9,118 nucleotides of DNA from an uncultured Planctomycetaceae bacterium. Its GTDB lineage: Bacteria; Planctomycetota; Planctomycetia; Planctomycetales; Planctomycetaceae. Below the pieces are notes generated by a model. It was given only the letters and a program-made list of their open reading frames with translations. It was not told the origin of the DNA and did no database searches. The stretch is from assembly GCA_903921605.1 (NCBI GenBank), contig CAIXQV010000782.1, positions 1-9,118 of the forward strand, written 5' to 3'. Made by a program: the position numbers and the translations under genes. Shown here one piece after another: positions 1-6,323 of the stretch (positions are counted from its first letter, which is position 1; every line of letters begins with the position of its first letter).

Positions 1-25
1 CTGCTGCTAACGTTCAGGATCAGCC

Positions 26-1402
26 GTGAGTATTGAAGATAGCTCTAATCAGACGCATCGCAGGACCATGCTGGTGGCGGCTTTTTTGGCGTGGATGTTT
101 GCCGGGCTGGAAAACTCCCTGTTCATTCTGATTCACCGTCAGATGATGCTGGAGTTATTGGGGCCGGAAACGCCCGAGAAACTCATTACAGAATGGTTCG
201 CGTGGTTTCAGTCGGCGTTTCTCTTCGGAGCGGCTGCCGGCGGTTGGATTTTTGGAGCACTCGGAGATCGCTTCGGGAGAACTCGCGCGATGGCGTTGAG
301 CGTTGCCTGTTACTCAACGCTGACACTCAGTTGCTATTTCGTCCACGATGTTCGGCTGATGTGGGCGATGAGATTTACCGCGTGCCTTGGGTTTGGCGGA
401 GCATGGCCGAACGCAGTCGCGTTGGTTTCTGAAGCGTGGCCTTCTGCGTCGCGTCCTTTAATGGCCGGCGTCATGGGAACTGCGGCCAATGTCGGCTTCG
501 TTATCCTGGGAGTCATCGGCTACACATTTGCCATCACCAGTGACAATTGGCGATGGACTTTGCTGGTCGGCGGGTCGCCCGTGGTGCTGGCTGTCTGGAT
601 CTTCATCGCAGTTCCGGAATCGTCGCGCTGGCTGACGGCTCGATCTGCGGTCCGTGAATCGAAAGCAAAAGCTCCTGTGATCGAAGTCTTCCAGCCGCCG
701 TTGTTGTATCGAACGTTGCTGGGGATCAGTCTGGGAGCGATCCCTGTGATCGGAACCGCCGCTAATGCCAATTGGGTTGTTCCATGGACCGATCAGTACG
801 AAGCCGATGCTGCGAAGAAGAACGAATTAGCGGCGGCGAATTCGTCTATGGAAACGCATGGCATCAACGACAAATCCACAAGCAAGGGCGTGGCCGAAAA
901 GCCTGCAGCAAAACCAAAGAAGGCCGACCCACGAAAGAAGGCGTTGACTCAGATTCAGAGATCGTCCGGTGCGATCGTTGGTAGCTTGCTGGGCGGTGTA
1001 ATCGCCAGTCTTGTTGGTCGACGGTTATCTTATTTTCTGATCAGTCTGGCCACATTTGCAGTTAGTACATTTCTCTTCACGCAGCTCAATCCTCATCACA
1101 TATTGTTTCCGTATGTGACGTTTATGCTGGGGCTGTTCGGGGTCACCTACTTCGGCTGGTTGCCGCTGTTTCTCCCGGAACTGTTTCCGACCCATGTCCG
1201 TTCAACGGGAACTGGAATCTCCTTCAACACGGGTCGTGTCATCGCCGCCTGCGTTGTGTTGTTGACGGCTTTTCGCATGGATCTGTTTGAAGGCGACTAT
1301 GCTCAGGTTGGCATGTGGAGCGGACTGATTTACGTGGTCGGTATGATCATCATCTGGTTCGCGCCTCGAAAAACCGAATTGTCCGCGGAGCCAGTCCGAT
1401 GA
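26..1402 (+). CDS. MFS transporter (12 TM, sugar/acid porter type)
   Basis: An inner-membrane secondary transporter of the major facilitator superfamily; the substrate is unknown. About twelve hydrophobic segments are visible, six before residue 200 and six after 228. The loop between TM2 and TM3 has the MFS signature GDRFGR (80-85), with a weaker GRR echo after TM8 (331-333). PESSRWL (198-204) after TM6 and LPELFPTHVRSTGTG (383-397) near TM10-11 resemble the sugar-porter and aromatic/organic-acid porter families. Between TM7 and TM8 there is an extra hydrophilic Lys/Ala-rich stretch (about 256-312), predicted periplasmic, which makes the protein longer than a minimal MFS carrier. The start is GTG at 26, with AGGA at 16-19 six bases upstream. 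The stop overlaps the start of the following dehydrogenase, so the two are probably translated from one mRNA and may share a substrate pathway. Family is secure; substrate is not. Confidence 0.9.
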   Translation: MSIEDSSNQTHRRTMLVAAFLAWMFAGLENSLFILIHRQMMLELLGPETPEKLITEWFAWFQSAFLFGAAAGGWIFGALGDRFGRTRAMALSVACYSTLTLSCYFVHDVRLMWAMRFTACLGFGGAWPNAVALVSEAWPSASRPLMAGVMGTAANVGFVILGVIGYTFAITSDNWRWTLLVGGSPVVLAVWIFIAVPESSRWLTARSAVRESKAKAPVIEVFQPPLLYRTLLGISLGAIPVIGTAANANWVVPWTDQYEADAAKKNELAAANSSMETHGINDKSTSKGVAEKPAAKPKKADPRKKALTQIQRSSGAIVGSLLGGVIASLVGRRLSYFLISLATFAVSTFLFTQLNPHHILFPYVTFMLGLFGVTYFGWLPLFLPELFPTHVRSTGTGISFNTGRVIAACVVLLTAFRMDLFEGDYAQVGMWSGLIYVVGMIIIWFAPRKTELSAEPVR

Positions 1403-2259
1403 AGTCGCTTGGTCTGATCGGACTTGGCCTGCTGGGCAGCGCGATGAGCGAGCGATTCATGGCGGCTGACTACTCTGTCATGGGATTCGACTCCAGCGCG
1501 GAGCGGCGAGAGCAGTTCAAAGCGGCCGGTGGAGTTCTGTGTGATTCCGCGAGAGCGGTCTTTCAGAATTGCGAGACGGTTATCCTGAGCCTGCCGAACA
1601 GCGGGATTGTCGCAGAAGTTATCTCGGGATGTCTCGATACTGTTCAGCAGCATCTGATTGTGGATACAACGACGGGTGCTCCCGACGACGCGCGGAAACT
1701 AGCCGCACTACTGGAAGGTTGCGGTGCCTGCTATCTGGATGCAACCGTTGTGGGGTCCAGTGAGCAGACTCGACAGGGCGAGGTCGTGACGCTGGTGGGT
1801 GGAACGACAGAGGGATTTGCAAAGGCCGCCTCGCTGCTGAAATGCTTTTCAGCTCAGCAGTTTCACACCGGGGCCTCCGGAACAGGAGCCACGGCCAAAC
1901 TGATCGTGAATCTTGTGCTGGGACTGAACCGCGCGGTGCTGGCGGAAGCAATGAATCTGGCCAAAGCGTGTCAAATGGATCAGGCCAGCATTCTGGAGAT
2001 CCTTCGCAGCGGTGCGGCTTATTCGCGAGTTATGGATATCAAAGGTGACAAGATGATCTCCGGGGATTTTGCCCCGCAAGCCCGACTCGATCAGCATTGG
2101 AAAGACGTCGGACTCATTCTAGAACTGGGTCGCAGTGCAAATGCAGCAGTGCCGCTCAGCGAGTTGCACTCACAACTTCTGGAACGTGCTTCCACGCTGG
2201 GGTTCGGCCAGCAGGATAACAGTGCCATTATCAAGGCGTTTGAGCATCCTGCAGAGTGA
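1399..2259 (+). CDS. NAD(P)-dependent oxidoreductase, 3-hydroxyisobutyrate dehydrogenase-like
   Basis: A 286-residue cytoplasmic protein of the beta-hydroxyacid dehydrogenase family (3-hydroxyisobutyrate dehydrogenase, tartronate semialdehyde reductase, GLYR). It has an N-terminal Rossmann fold with LGLIGLGLLGSAM (4-16) as dinucleotide-binding loop. A helical C-terminal domain starts near 160; GASGTGATAKLIVN (158-171) contains the expected catalytic Lys167 and Asn171, and KD (235-236) matches the conserved second lysine region. The substrate loop normally reading DAPVSGG is DATVVGS here (114-120), so the usual active-site Ser is Val118; substrate or activity may differ. The ATG at 1399 is chosen because the Rossmann strand begins at once and it forms an ATGA overlap with the MFS gene; an in-frame start at 1315 would add 28 unrelated residues inside the upstream gene. 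Family assignment is firm, exact reaction unknown. Confidence 0.88.
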   Translation: MKSLGLIGLGLLGSAMSERFMAADYSVMGFDSSAERREQFKAAGGVLCDSARAVFQNCETVILSLPNSGIVAEVISGCLDTVQQHLIVDTTTGAPDDARKLAALLEGCGACYLDATVVGSSEQTRQGEVVTLVGGTTEGFAKAASLLKCFSAQQFHTGASGTGATAKLIVNLVLGLNRAVLAEAMNLAKACQMDQASILEILRSGAAYSRVMDIKGDKMISGDFAPQARLDQHWKDVGLILELGRSANAAVPLSELHSQLLERASTLGFGQQDNSAIIKAFEHPAE

Positions 2260-2269
2260 CAACGTAGTC

Positions 2270-2302
2270 CTCAACGGGCTCAACGGGCTCAACGGGCTCA
2301 AC
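2270..2302. repeat. 9-bp tandem repeat (CTCAACGGG, about 3.7 copies)
   Basis: Three exact copies of CTCAACGGG (2270-2296) are followed by a partial CTCAAC (2297-2302). The repeat lies 10 bases after the dehydrogenase stop and 42 bases before the end of the convergent sulfatase gene. It is not inside a believable gene and forms no obvious terminator hairpin. The perfect units suggest recent slippage expansion. Confidence 0.85.
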
Positions 2303-2343
2303 CTGCCTCGCAGTGGTGGCGGTTGTCACGGAACAGGCCGGTT

Positions 2344-3813
2344 TTACGGAGCGGGTGGCGTCCATGCAAATGAGTCGGCCGCCAGCGCTGAGTACTGCGT
2401 TCGAAGCAAAGCGATTAGCTCCTGTTCGTTCGGGAGATCTCTGCCAGCACGATTCAACGTCTCCCCGGGATCCTGATCCAGGTTATAGATTTCGAAGTCG
2501 CTAAGTTCAGCGGCTTGAGCTTTCTTCAGGTTCTCCGGAGTCAGATTCTCCAGACGCGGAAATGCTCCGCCATTGAGTCGTGCGAGGACTTTCCATGGTC
2601 CATGTCTCATGGCCACGCGAGCATCATTGACCGCGTTGTAATAAACCCACAACAGAGGCTGAGATCTCTGCGGGACTTCACCGGTTTTGAGCAGCGGGAC
2701 AAGACTGATGCCGTCCAGCTTTCGATCTGCGGGTACTGCCGCATGAGCCAGTTCACTGAATGTCGGCAGCAGATCGAGCGATGAGACGGCCGACGAAACT
2801 ACGCGAGCTTCCGTGATCCCGGCTGGCCAGTTCATAATCCCAGCCACATGAAATCCGCCATCATGAGTGTGCAACTTCATGCCTCGCAGAATTCCCGTTC
2901 GCCCCCAGGAACGACTTCCCGCTTTGTAGCGTTTGAGGGTTTCCGGTCCATTATCTGACGAGAACACGATGATCGTGTTCTCGCGAAGCTGCATTCTTTC
3001 CAATGACTCAATCAATCGCCCGACGGCCAGATCGACGTTATGCACATTCGCAAAGTACTGGGCCTGATCTTCCGTGAATGCGACATCGCGATACAACGCG
3101 ACCAGCTCTTGCGGAGACGCGACAGGTTCATGCGGTTCATGAAACGGCAGGTAGAGAAAGAAGGGATCATCCGGATGATTCGTCTTCTGTTTCTCCAGCC
3201 AGCCTACAGCTTCATCGACGGCAATCTGACAGCTGAATCCTTCCATAGGGCCGACTTGCTGGCCATTTCGAACATAGTTCGCTGGGTTCTTGTGCGATGG
3301 CCCGGCGTTGTTCTGAGTCGCCAACCAGTGATCAAATCCCGCATCACCAGGTTGAGGCTGTTCCGGGCTGTTGAAACGACTATTGCAATGCCACTTGCCC
3401 GCCATGCATGTGGCGTATCCGGCTTGTTTCAGAAGTTGGGGAAGAGTCAGTTCGTGTTGCTGCATGTGAACGCATTCTCGAGCATCCGACTTTGGCTCCC
3501 TGGATTCTGGTATCCAGTCATAAATACCGGCGCGATTTGGAGATCGACCTGTCATCAGGCCAACTCGAGACGGTGAACAAACCGGTGCCGCGGAATAGAA
3601 ATTTGTGAAGCGAATCCCGGTCGCAGCCAGCTGATCGAGGTTTGGCGTTTGGATCTGAGGATGCCCGTTGACTCCCAGATCACCGAATCCCAGATCATCG
3701 CACAGGATGACAACCATGTTGGGCCGTGATTCCGCGGCCTGCAACGTGCCTGAAACAGGCGTGTCGAGAACGATCAGAAGCGGCAGTAACAGAGTCGATA
3801 GTCTTCCACGCAT
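2344..3813 (-). CDS. Secreted arylsulfatase-family sulfatase (formylglycine-dependent)
   Basis: A 489-residue type I sulfatase that would hydrolyse sulfate esters, in planctomycetes typically on sulfated polysaccharides, outside the cytoplasm. Residues 1-27 look like a Sec signal peptide (MRGR, a leucine-rich core, then an AA-rich cleavage region). The metal site DD follows at 39-40. The first sulfatase signature is CSPSR (79-83) continuing to MTG; Cys79 is the residue matured to formylglycine. The second signature is GYATCMAGKWH (132-142) with Lys140 and His142. SSDNG (285-289) gives Asp287/Asn288 as further metal ligands, and Lys313 lies in RGMK. The C-terminal subdomain contains the usual IYNLDQDPGE (442-451). 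The ATG at 3813 is preferred over an in-frame ATG at 3924 because it directly precedes the signal peptide and has AGAGGA eight bases upstream. No maturase or partner glycosidase lies nearby, so the substrate is unknown. Confidence 0.93.
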   Translation of the reverse strand: MRGRLSTLLLPLLIVLDTPVSGTLQAAESRPNMVVILCDDLGFGDLGVNGHPQIQTPNLDQLAATGIRFTNFYSAAPVCSPSRVGLMTGRSPNRAGIYDWIPESREPKSDARECVHMQQHELTLPQLLKQAGYATCMAGKWHCNSRFNSPEQPQPGDAGFDHWLATQNNAGPSHKNPANYVRNGQQVGPMEGFSCQIAVDEAVGWLEKQKTNHPDDPFFLYLPFHEPHEPVASPQELVALYRDVAFTEDQAQYFANVHNVDLAVGRLIESLERMQLRENTIIVFSSDNGPETLKRYKAGSRSWGRTGILRGMKLHTHDGGFHVAGIMNWPAGITEARVVSSAVSSLDLLPTFSELAHAAVPADRKLDGISLVPLLKTGEVPQRSQPLLWVYYNAVNDARVAMRHGPWKVLARLNGGAFPRLENLTPENLKKAQAAELSDFEIYNLDQDPGETLNRAGRDLPNEQELIALLRTQYSALAADSFAWTPPAP

Positions 3814-3821
3814 CTTCCGAT

Positions 3822-3827
3822 TCCTCT
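3822..3827 (-). promoter_or_regulatory. Shine-Dalgarno site of the sulfatase gene
   Basis: AGAGGA on the minus strand lies eight bases before the ATG at 3813. It decides between this start and the upstream in-frame ATG at 3924, whose extra 37 residues would run through intergenic repeat DNA. Confidence 0.6.
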
Positions 3828-3873
3828 TGTTCGTATTACCGAATGTGATGCACGCTTGCGGGTTTATTCGATG

Positions 3874-3900
3874 CCGCGATACTACCTTTTGAAGTTGCGC
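3874..3900 (-). repeat. Outer inverted-repeat copy 1, upstream of the sulfatase
   Basis: Read on the minus strand this is GCGCAACTTCAAAA (3900-3887), five bases, then TATCGCGG (3881-3874). The same two blocks occur in the same order on the plus strand at 4099-4134, with 14 bases between them instead of five. Each copy points toward its own downstream gene. It could be a shared regulatory sequence of a divergent promoter region or the arms of a small repeat element. Confidence 0.75.
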
Positions 3901-3907
3901 CATTTCG

Positions 3908-3957
3908 TCCCTTCTCCTCCGCATCGGGGAAGAAGGTGGCCGTCAGGCCGGATGACG
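3908..3957. repeat. REP-like intergenic hairpin sequence
   Basis: The stretch contains an imperfect hairpin, CCTTCTCC against GGAAGAAGG, followed by GGCC-GTCA-GGCC. From memory it resembles an interspersed REP-type repeat (pyrimidine-rich arm, purine-rich arm, then a GGTGGCCG..AGGCCGG block) common between genes in many bacteria. It lies between the two outer repeat copies. The family identity is a recollection, not a database match. Confidence 0.5.
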
Positions 3958-4002
3958 CGGTTTACGGAAAGATGAAGTTCGAGAAAAAGCCCCCTCACCC
4001 TG

Positions 4003-4081
4003 CCCTCTCCCCCAATTCATTTGCGACCAAATACAACCTTATAACGATGTACCATATTCGCAAATGAATTGGGGGAGAGGG
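4003..4081. repeat. Perfect 24-bp inverted repeat with AT-rich loop
   Basis: The left arm at 4003-4026 starts CCCTCTCCCCC and continues AATTCATTTGCGA; the right arm at 4058-4081 is its exact reverse complement. They enclose a 32-base AT-rich loop (4027-4057 plus edges). The sequence just before the left arm, CCCCTCACCCTG (about 3991-4002), is again REP-like. Either strand would form a very stable RNA hairpin, but no T-tract follows, so it is not a classical terminator. It may be a non-autonomous repeat element of MITE/REP type, or a REP hairpin with an inserted inner palindrome. Confidence 0.85.
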
Positions 4082-4098
4082 GACATCATGAACAAAAC

Positions 4099-4134
4099 GC
4101 GCAACTTCAAAAATAATACCTCAGGTTATCGCGG
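4099..4134 (+). repeat. Outer inverted-repeat copy 2, upstream of the methyltransferase
   Basis: GCGCAACTTCAAAA (4099-4112) and TATCGCGG (4127-4134) repeat in inverted orientation the blocks at 3874-3900. Between them is a small palindrome ACCT-C-AGGT (4118-4126), largely absent from the other copy. The element lies 67 bases before the likely methyltransferase start, so it may be part of its promoter region or the edge of a repeat element. Confidence 0.75.
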
Positions 4135-4200
4135 AAGTATATCTGATCGATCGTCTACGGTCTTGCTCGGATAGGCTTGTTTGTTTTCGACTGTTCATCC

Positions 4201-4881
4201 ATGGAACCGTGCGGCTCGATGAATTTGAAAGTGACGACACAGTCGATCGAGATTCTTGGTCGACAGATTGTTTTCGATCTTCCTGCCGATCAGGAAGAGA
4301 TGCTGACGCTCGCGCTAAACGGTGAAGCGTCCGGTACTTCCGAATGGGATCCCTATTGGGGATTGCTTTGGGCGGCGGCTCCGGTGACGGCCGAATTGCT
4401 TTTGTCGCAGCAATGGGATCGCGGCCTCAGATCTCTGGAGATCGGGTGCGGAGTTGGACTGACGGGCATCGCCGGACTGATGGCCGGGCTTGGCGTCACG
4501 TTCACCGATCATGCCCCTGAAGCTGTCCGAATGGCACAGGAGAACGCGGCTCGCAACGGATTTGTCGACGCGAAAGGGCTGATCTTCGACTGGCGTGAAC
4601 CGGTCAGTCAGCAGTTCGATTTCATCTTTGGGAGTGACATCCTTTACGATCTGGCCGTACACGAACCATTGCTCACCACTTTGCGCGCGATGTTGTCACC
4701 GGCGGGGCAGGTCTGGATTGGTGATGCTGGCCGAACAAATGCCCCCAAGTTCGTCGAACGAGCGAAGGCCGGTGGCTGGCACGTCGAACTCCGCAATAGC
4801 CAGAACAAACCGAACGCTTCGCCAAAGCATCTTGAGTTCCGTTTGATCGTGATGACTCGTGAGTCCACAGTTGCGAGTTAA
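4201..4881 (+). CDS. Class I SAM-dependent methyltransferase (METTL/lysine-methyltransferase-16 like)
   Basis: A 226-residue cytoplasmic protein with a seven-strand methyltransferase core. Motif I is LEIGCGVGLTGI (79-90), which binds S-adenosylmethionine. The acidic residue ending strand 2 is in FTDHAPEAV (101-109), and the motif IV region is FGSDILYD (143-150). WDPYWGLLWAAAPVTAELL (49-67) before motif I resembles the PYWA.LWPSA stretch of the METTL23/FAM86/Nnt1-like protein methyltransferases, so a protein substrate is possible, though small-molecule methylation cannot be excluded. The start is uncertain: ATG 4201 is used here, ATG 4219 and TTG 4177 are in frame, and none has a good Shine-Dalgarno site. 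The gene is divergent from the sulfatase across the repeat-rich spacer, and no operon partner follows. Confidence 0.85.
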   Translation: MEPCGSMNLKVTTQSIEILGRQIVFDLPADQEEMLTLALNGEASGTSEWDPYWGLLWAAAPVTAELLLSQQWDRGLRSLEIGCGVGLTGIAGLMAGLGVTFTDHAPEAVRMAQENAARNGFVDAKGLIFDWREPVSQQFDFIFGSDILYDLAVHEPLLTTLRAMLSPAGQVWIGDAGRTNAPKFVERAKAGGWHVELRNSQNKPNASPKHLEFRLIVMTRESTVAS

Positions 4882-5067
4882 AGAATAGTCGATTTAAGCA
4901 CTTAGGATCGGCGGATCAGTACTTGTCCATGGTGTCGGGTTTTGCTCAGAGAAATCTCTGATGCAACACACACGCATGACTGTTGCTGTAAGTTAGTAGT
5001 TCCGCGTGAAGGTTGTCTTTGGCCGGCGAAGTGGTCCGCGAAATCCAGAGCCGCCGCGATGACAAGC

Positions 5068-5090
5068 GACGTGTCTTTCCGAGACGCGTC
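5068..5090 (+). terminator. Possible terminator hairpin between convergent genes
   Basis: GACGTGTCT (5068-5076) pairs with AGACGCGTC (5082-5090) around a five-base loop, with one G-U pair in plus-strand RNA (a C-A mismatch in minus-strand RNA). A pyrimidine-rich stretch, GGTTCTCTTTT, follows on the plus side. It lies 187 bases after the methyltransferase and 24 bases beyond the end of the convergent ferritin-like gene. The remainder of the gap 4882-5113 shows nothing recognisable. Confidence 0.35.
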
Positions 5091-5113
5091 AGGTTCTCTT
5101 TTCGAACGTTGAC

Positions 5114-5683
5114 CTACTTGCGATGCTTGCAGTAGTTTTTTGATCCTTCCACGGACGCTTTCTGGTCCAGGTCGATGTCATTTGAGCTGTGCTTGTTCCC
5201 CCAGCCAAAGATCTTCTCGAACAGAGGCAGCAGCCGATTATTCTGGAGTCCCTTCTGAAAATAGACCTCGTGCTCCTTCTCCTTGATGCCCATTTCGTAG
5301 AGGACATCATCGTGGCGGGTGATGCCCAGTTCATTGAAGTATCGCATCATGATGAAGTACTCGCAGACATTTCCGCTTTCCAGTCGTCCCGCAAAATAGT
5401 ACGGCATGAACCAGCCAATCAGATAGCAGCTGGCAGAGATGATCCGACCAAGAACGTGATATTTGATCTCGAAGTAACGCGAGATGGGAATATCGTACTG
5501 CTGCATGATGGAGAGCACGGTTTCCCGGTGCTGCCATTCATCAAGTTCGATCTGCCGGATTGCGGTCTTCTCCTCAGGATTCCTGACCGAACCAGCATGC
5601 CCGATATAGGCAAAGGCTGCGGCTTTCTCGGCGGAATAAGCCAATTGAAGCAACCTGACGAGCTTTGGATGCTGGAGGTTCAA
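5114..5683 (-). CDS. Ferritin-like di-iron protein (COQ7/rubrerythrin-type fold)
   Basis: A 189-residue, largely helical protein with the paired E...ExxH pattern of ferritin-like di-iron four-helix bundles: Glu19 in the first helix, Glu49-W-Q-His52 in the second, Glu108 (or Glu102) in the third and Glu135-K-E-His138 in the fourth. The spacing resembles demethoxyubiquinone hydroxylase (COQ7) relatives. A hydrophobic stretch at 78-99 may be a membrane-associating helix, as COQ7 proteins sit on membranes. Expected chemistry is O2-dependent oxidation or iron handling, but the substrate is unknown and no quinone-biosynthesis gene is adjacent. The start is TTG at 5683: it lies at the beginning of the conserved region, the upstream frame meets a stop without another start, and AGGGA is about ten bases upstream. 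The C-terminal 30 residues are polar and probably disordered. Confidence 0.78.
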   Translation of the reverse strand: MNLQHPKLVRLLQLAYSAEKAAAFAYIGHAGSVRNPEEKTAIRQIELDEWQHRETVLSIMQQYDIPISRYFEIKYHVLGRIISASCYLIGWFMPYYFAGRLESGNVCEYFIMMRYFNELGITRHDDVLYEMGIKEKEHEVYFQKGLQNNRLLPLFEKIFGWGNKHSSNDIDLDQKASVEGSKNYCKHRK

Positions 5684-5833
5684 TTCAGAGATGTCCCTAT
5701 TCGTAACCAGCGATGTGATGACCAGCGACCACTATAGCATCCGCACTGTGAATGAGAATCTGACCGACAAGAACACGAGGTCTAGTTGCCGGACGAACTG
5801 GCATTCATGCAAAGAGAAGAAGTGTCTGCAGTG

Positions 5834-5893
5834 GGGCAGATTATCGAGTTGTCTCTGCCCTCAGTCTCAAAACACCGCGTTATTCTTTGAGAC
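5834..5893. other. Two adjacent stem-loops, possible structured RNA
   Basis: GGGCAGA (5834-5840) pairs with TCTGCCC (5854-5860) around 13 bases. Three bases later GTCTCAAA (5864-5871) pairs exactly with TTTGAGAC (5886-5893) around 14 bases. They lie about 150 bases upstream of the ferritin-like gene's start and could be in its 5' leader or be an independent structure. Neither has a terminator-type T-tract. Short stems like these also arise by chance. Confidence 0.3.
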
Positions 5894-6026
5894 CGTCCGC
5901 GGAAGCAGCGCTTAACGAGTTTCTAAATACTCAGCAGACTGAAATTTCAGACTGGCAGAAATCCTGGGAAGTGCTCGTTGTGGACTCGGCGTTGTCCTCG
6001 TGGATGCGTGGCGACGAATAATACTC

Positions 6027-6050
6027 ACGCAAAGACGCGAAGTCGCAAAG
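6027..6050. repeat. 8-bp degenerate tandem repeat (ACGCAAAG type)
   Basis: Three consecutive units read ACGCAAAG, ACGCGAAG and TCGCAAAG. From memory this matches a widespread CGCAAAG-type intergenic repeat found in planctomycetes, cyanobacteria and other phyla. It is not inside a credible gene. Confidence 0.7.
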
Positions 6051-6323
6051 AGTTGAAGAAATGCCGAACAGGCTGCTCGTGCCAAAACGCTTAACGCGGT
6101 CGTGGTCAAAGAGAGCCCCACTGAACTTTGGCTATTGTTGACGACCAACGGCGCTGGCTCTACAGTGAGGTCGGAAGGACCATTGGCGGGACGATTACTG
6201 AACGGCACGCCATCTTCGTAAGGCGGTGCACTTCTTTTACGGCGTAGGCAATCTGCTATTCATAATGCGATCGAAGCCACAGATGACCAAATTGACTACA
6301 GCAGCCCACGATTTGATAGCCTA

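Larger units (their letters stand above)
5684..6323. other. 640-bp gene-poor intergenic region
   Basis: This lies between the divergent ferritin-like and hydrolase genes. Open frames of 74 and 98 codons exist, but neither has a recognisable family, a good ribosome site or protein-like composition. Two neighbouring short hairpins (5834-5893) and a degenerate 8-bp tandem repeat (6027-6050) are listed separately. The promoters of both flanking genes should lie here; I see no convincing -35/-10 pair. Confidence 0.6.

Noticed and set aside
2270..2302. CRISPR array
   Set aside because: The units are only 9 bp and contiguous, without spacers; no cas gene is present.
3040..3576. 178-codon plus-strand open frame
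   Set aside because: Antisense to the sulfatase, whose motifs are clear on the other strand.
3814..3924. N-terminal extension of the sulfatase to ATG 3924
   Set aside because: It would put 37 charged residues before the signal peptide and run through the outer inverted repeat; a good Shine-Dalgarno site supports 3813.
4003..4081. Rho-independent terminator
   Set aside because: The stem is strong, but the loop is long, no T-tract follows on either strand, and it sits upstream of both divergent genes rather than at a gene end.
5189..5737. 182-codon plus-strand open frame
   Set aside because: Antisense to the ferritin-like gene, which carries the conserved ExxH ligands.
5691..5915. 74-codon plus-strand open frame
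   Set aside because: It overlaps the start of the ferritin-like gene and the hairpins; composition is not protein-like and there is no ribosome site.
5912..6208. 98-codon minus-strand open frame in the intergenic region
   Set aside because: It reads through the CGCAAAG repeat, has Ser/Thr/Ala/Arg-rich low-complexity composition, and matches no family I know.
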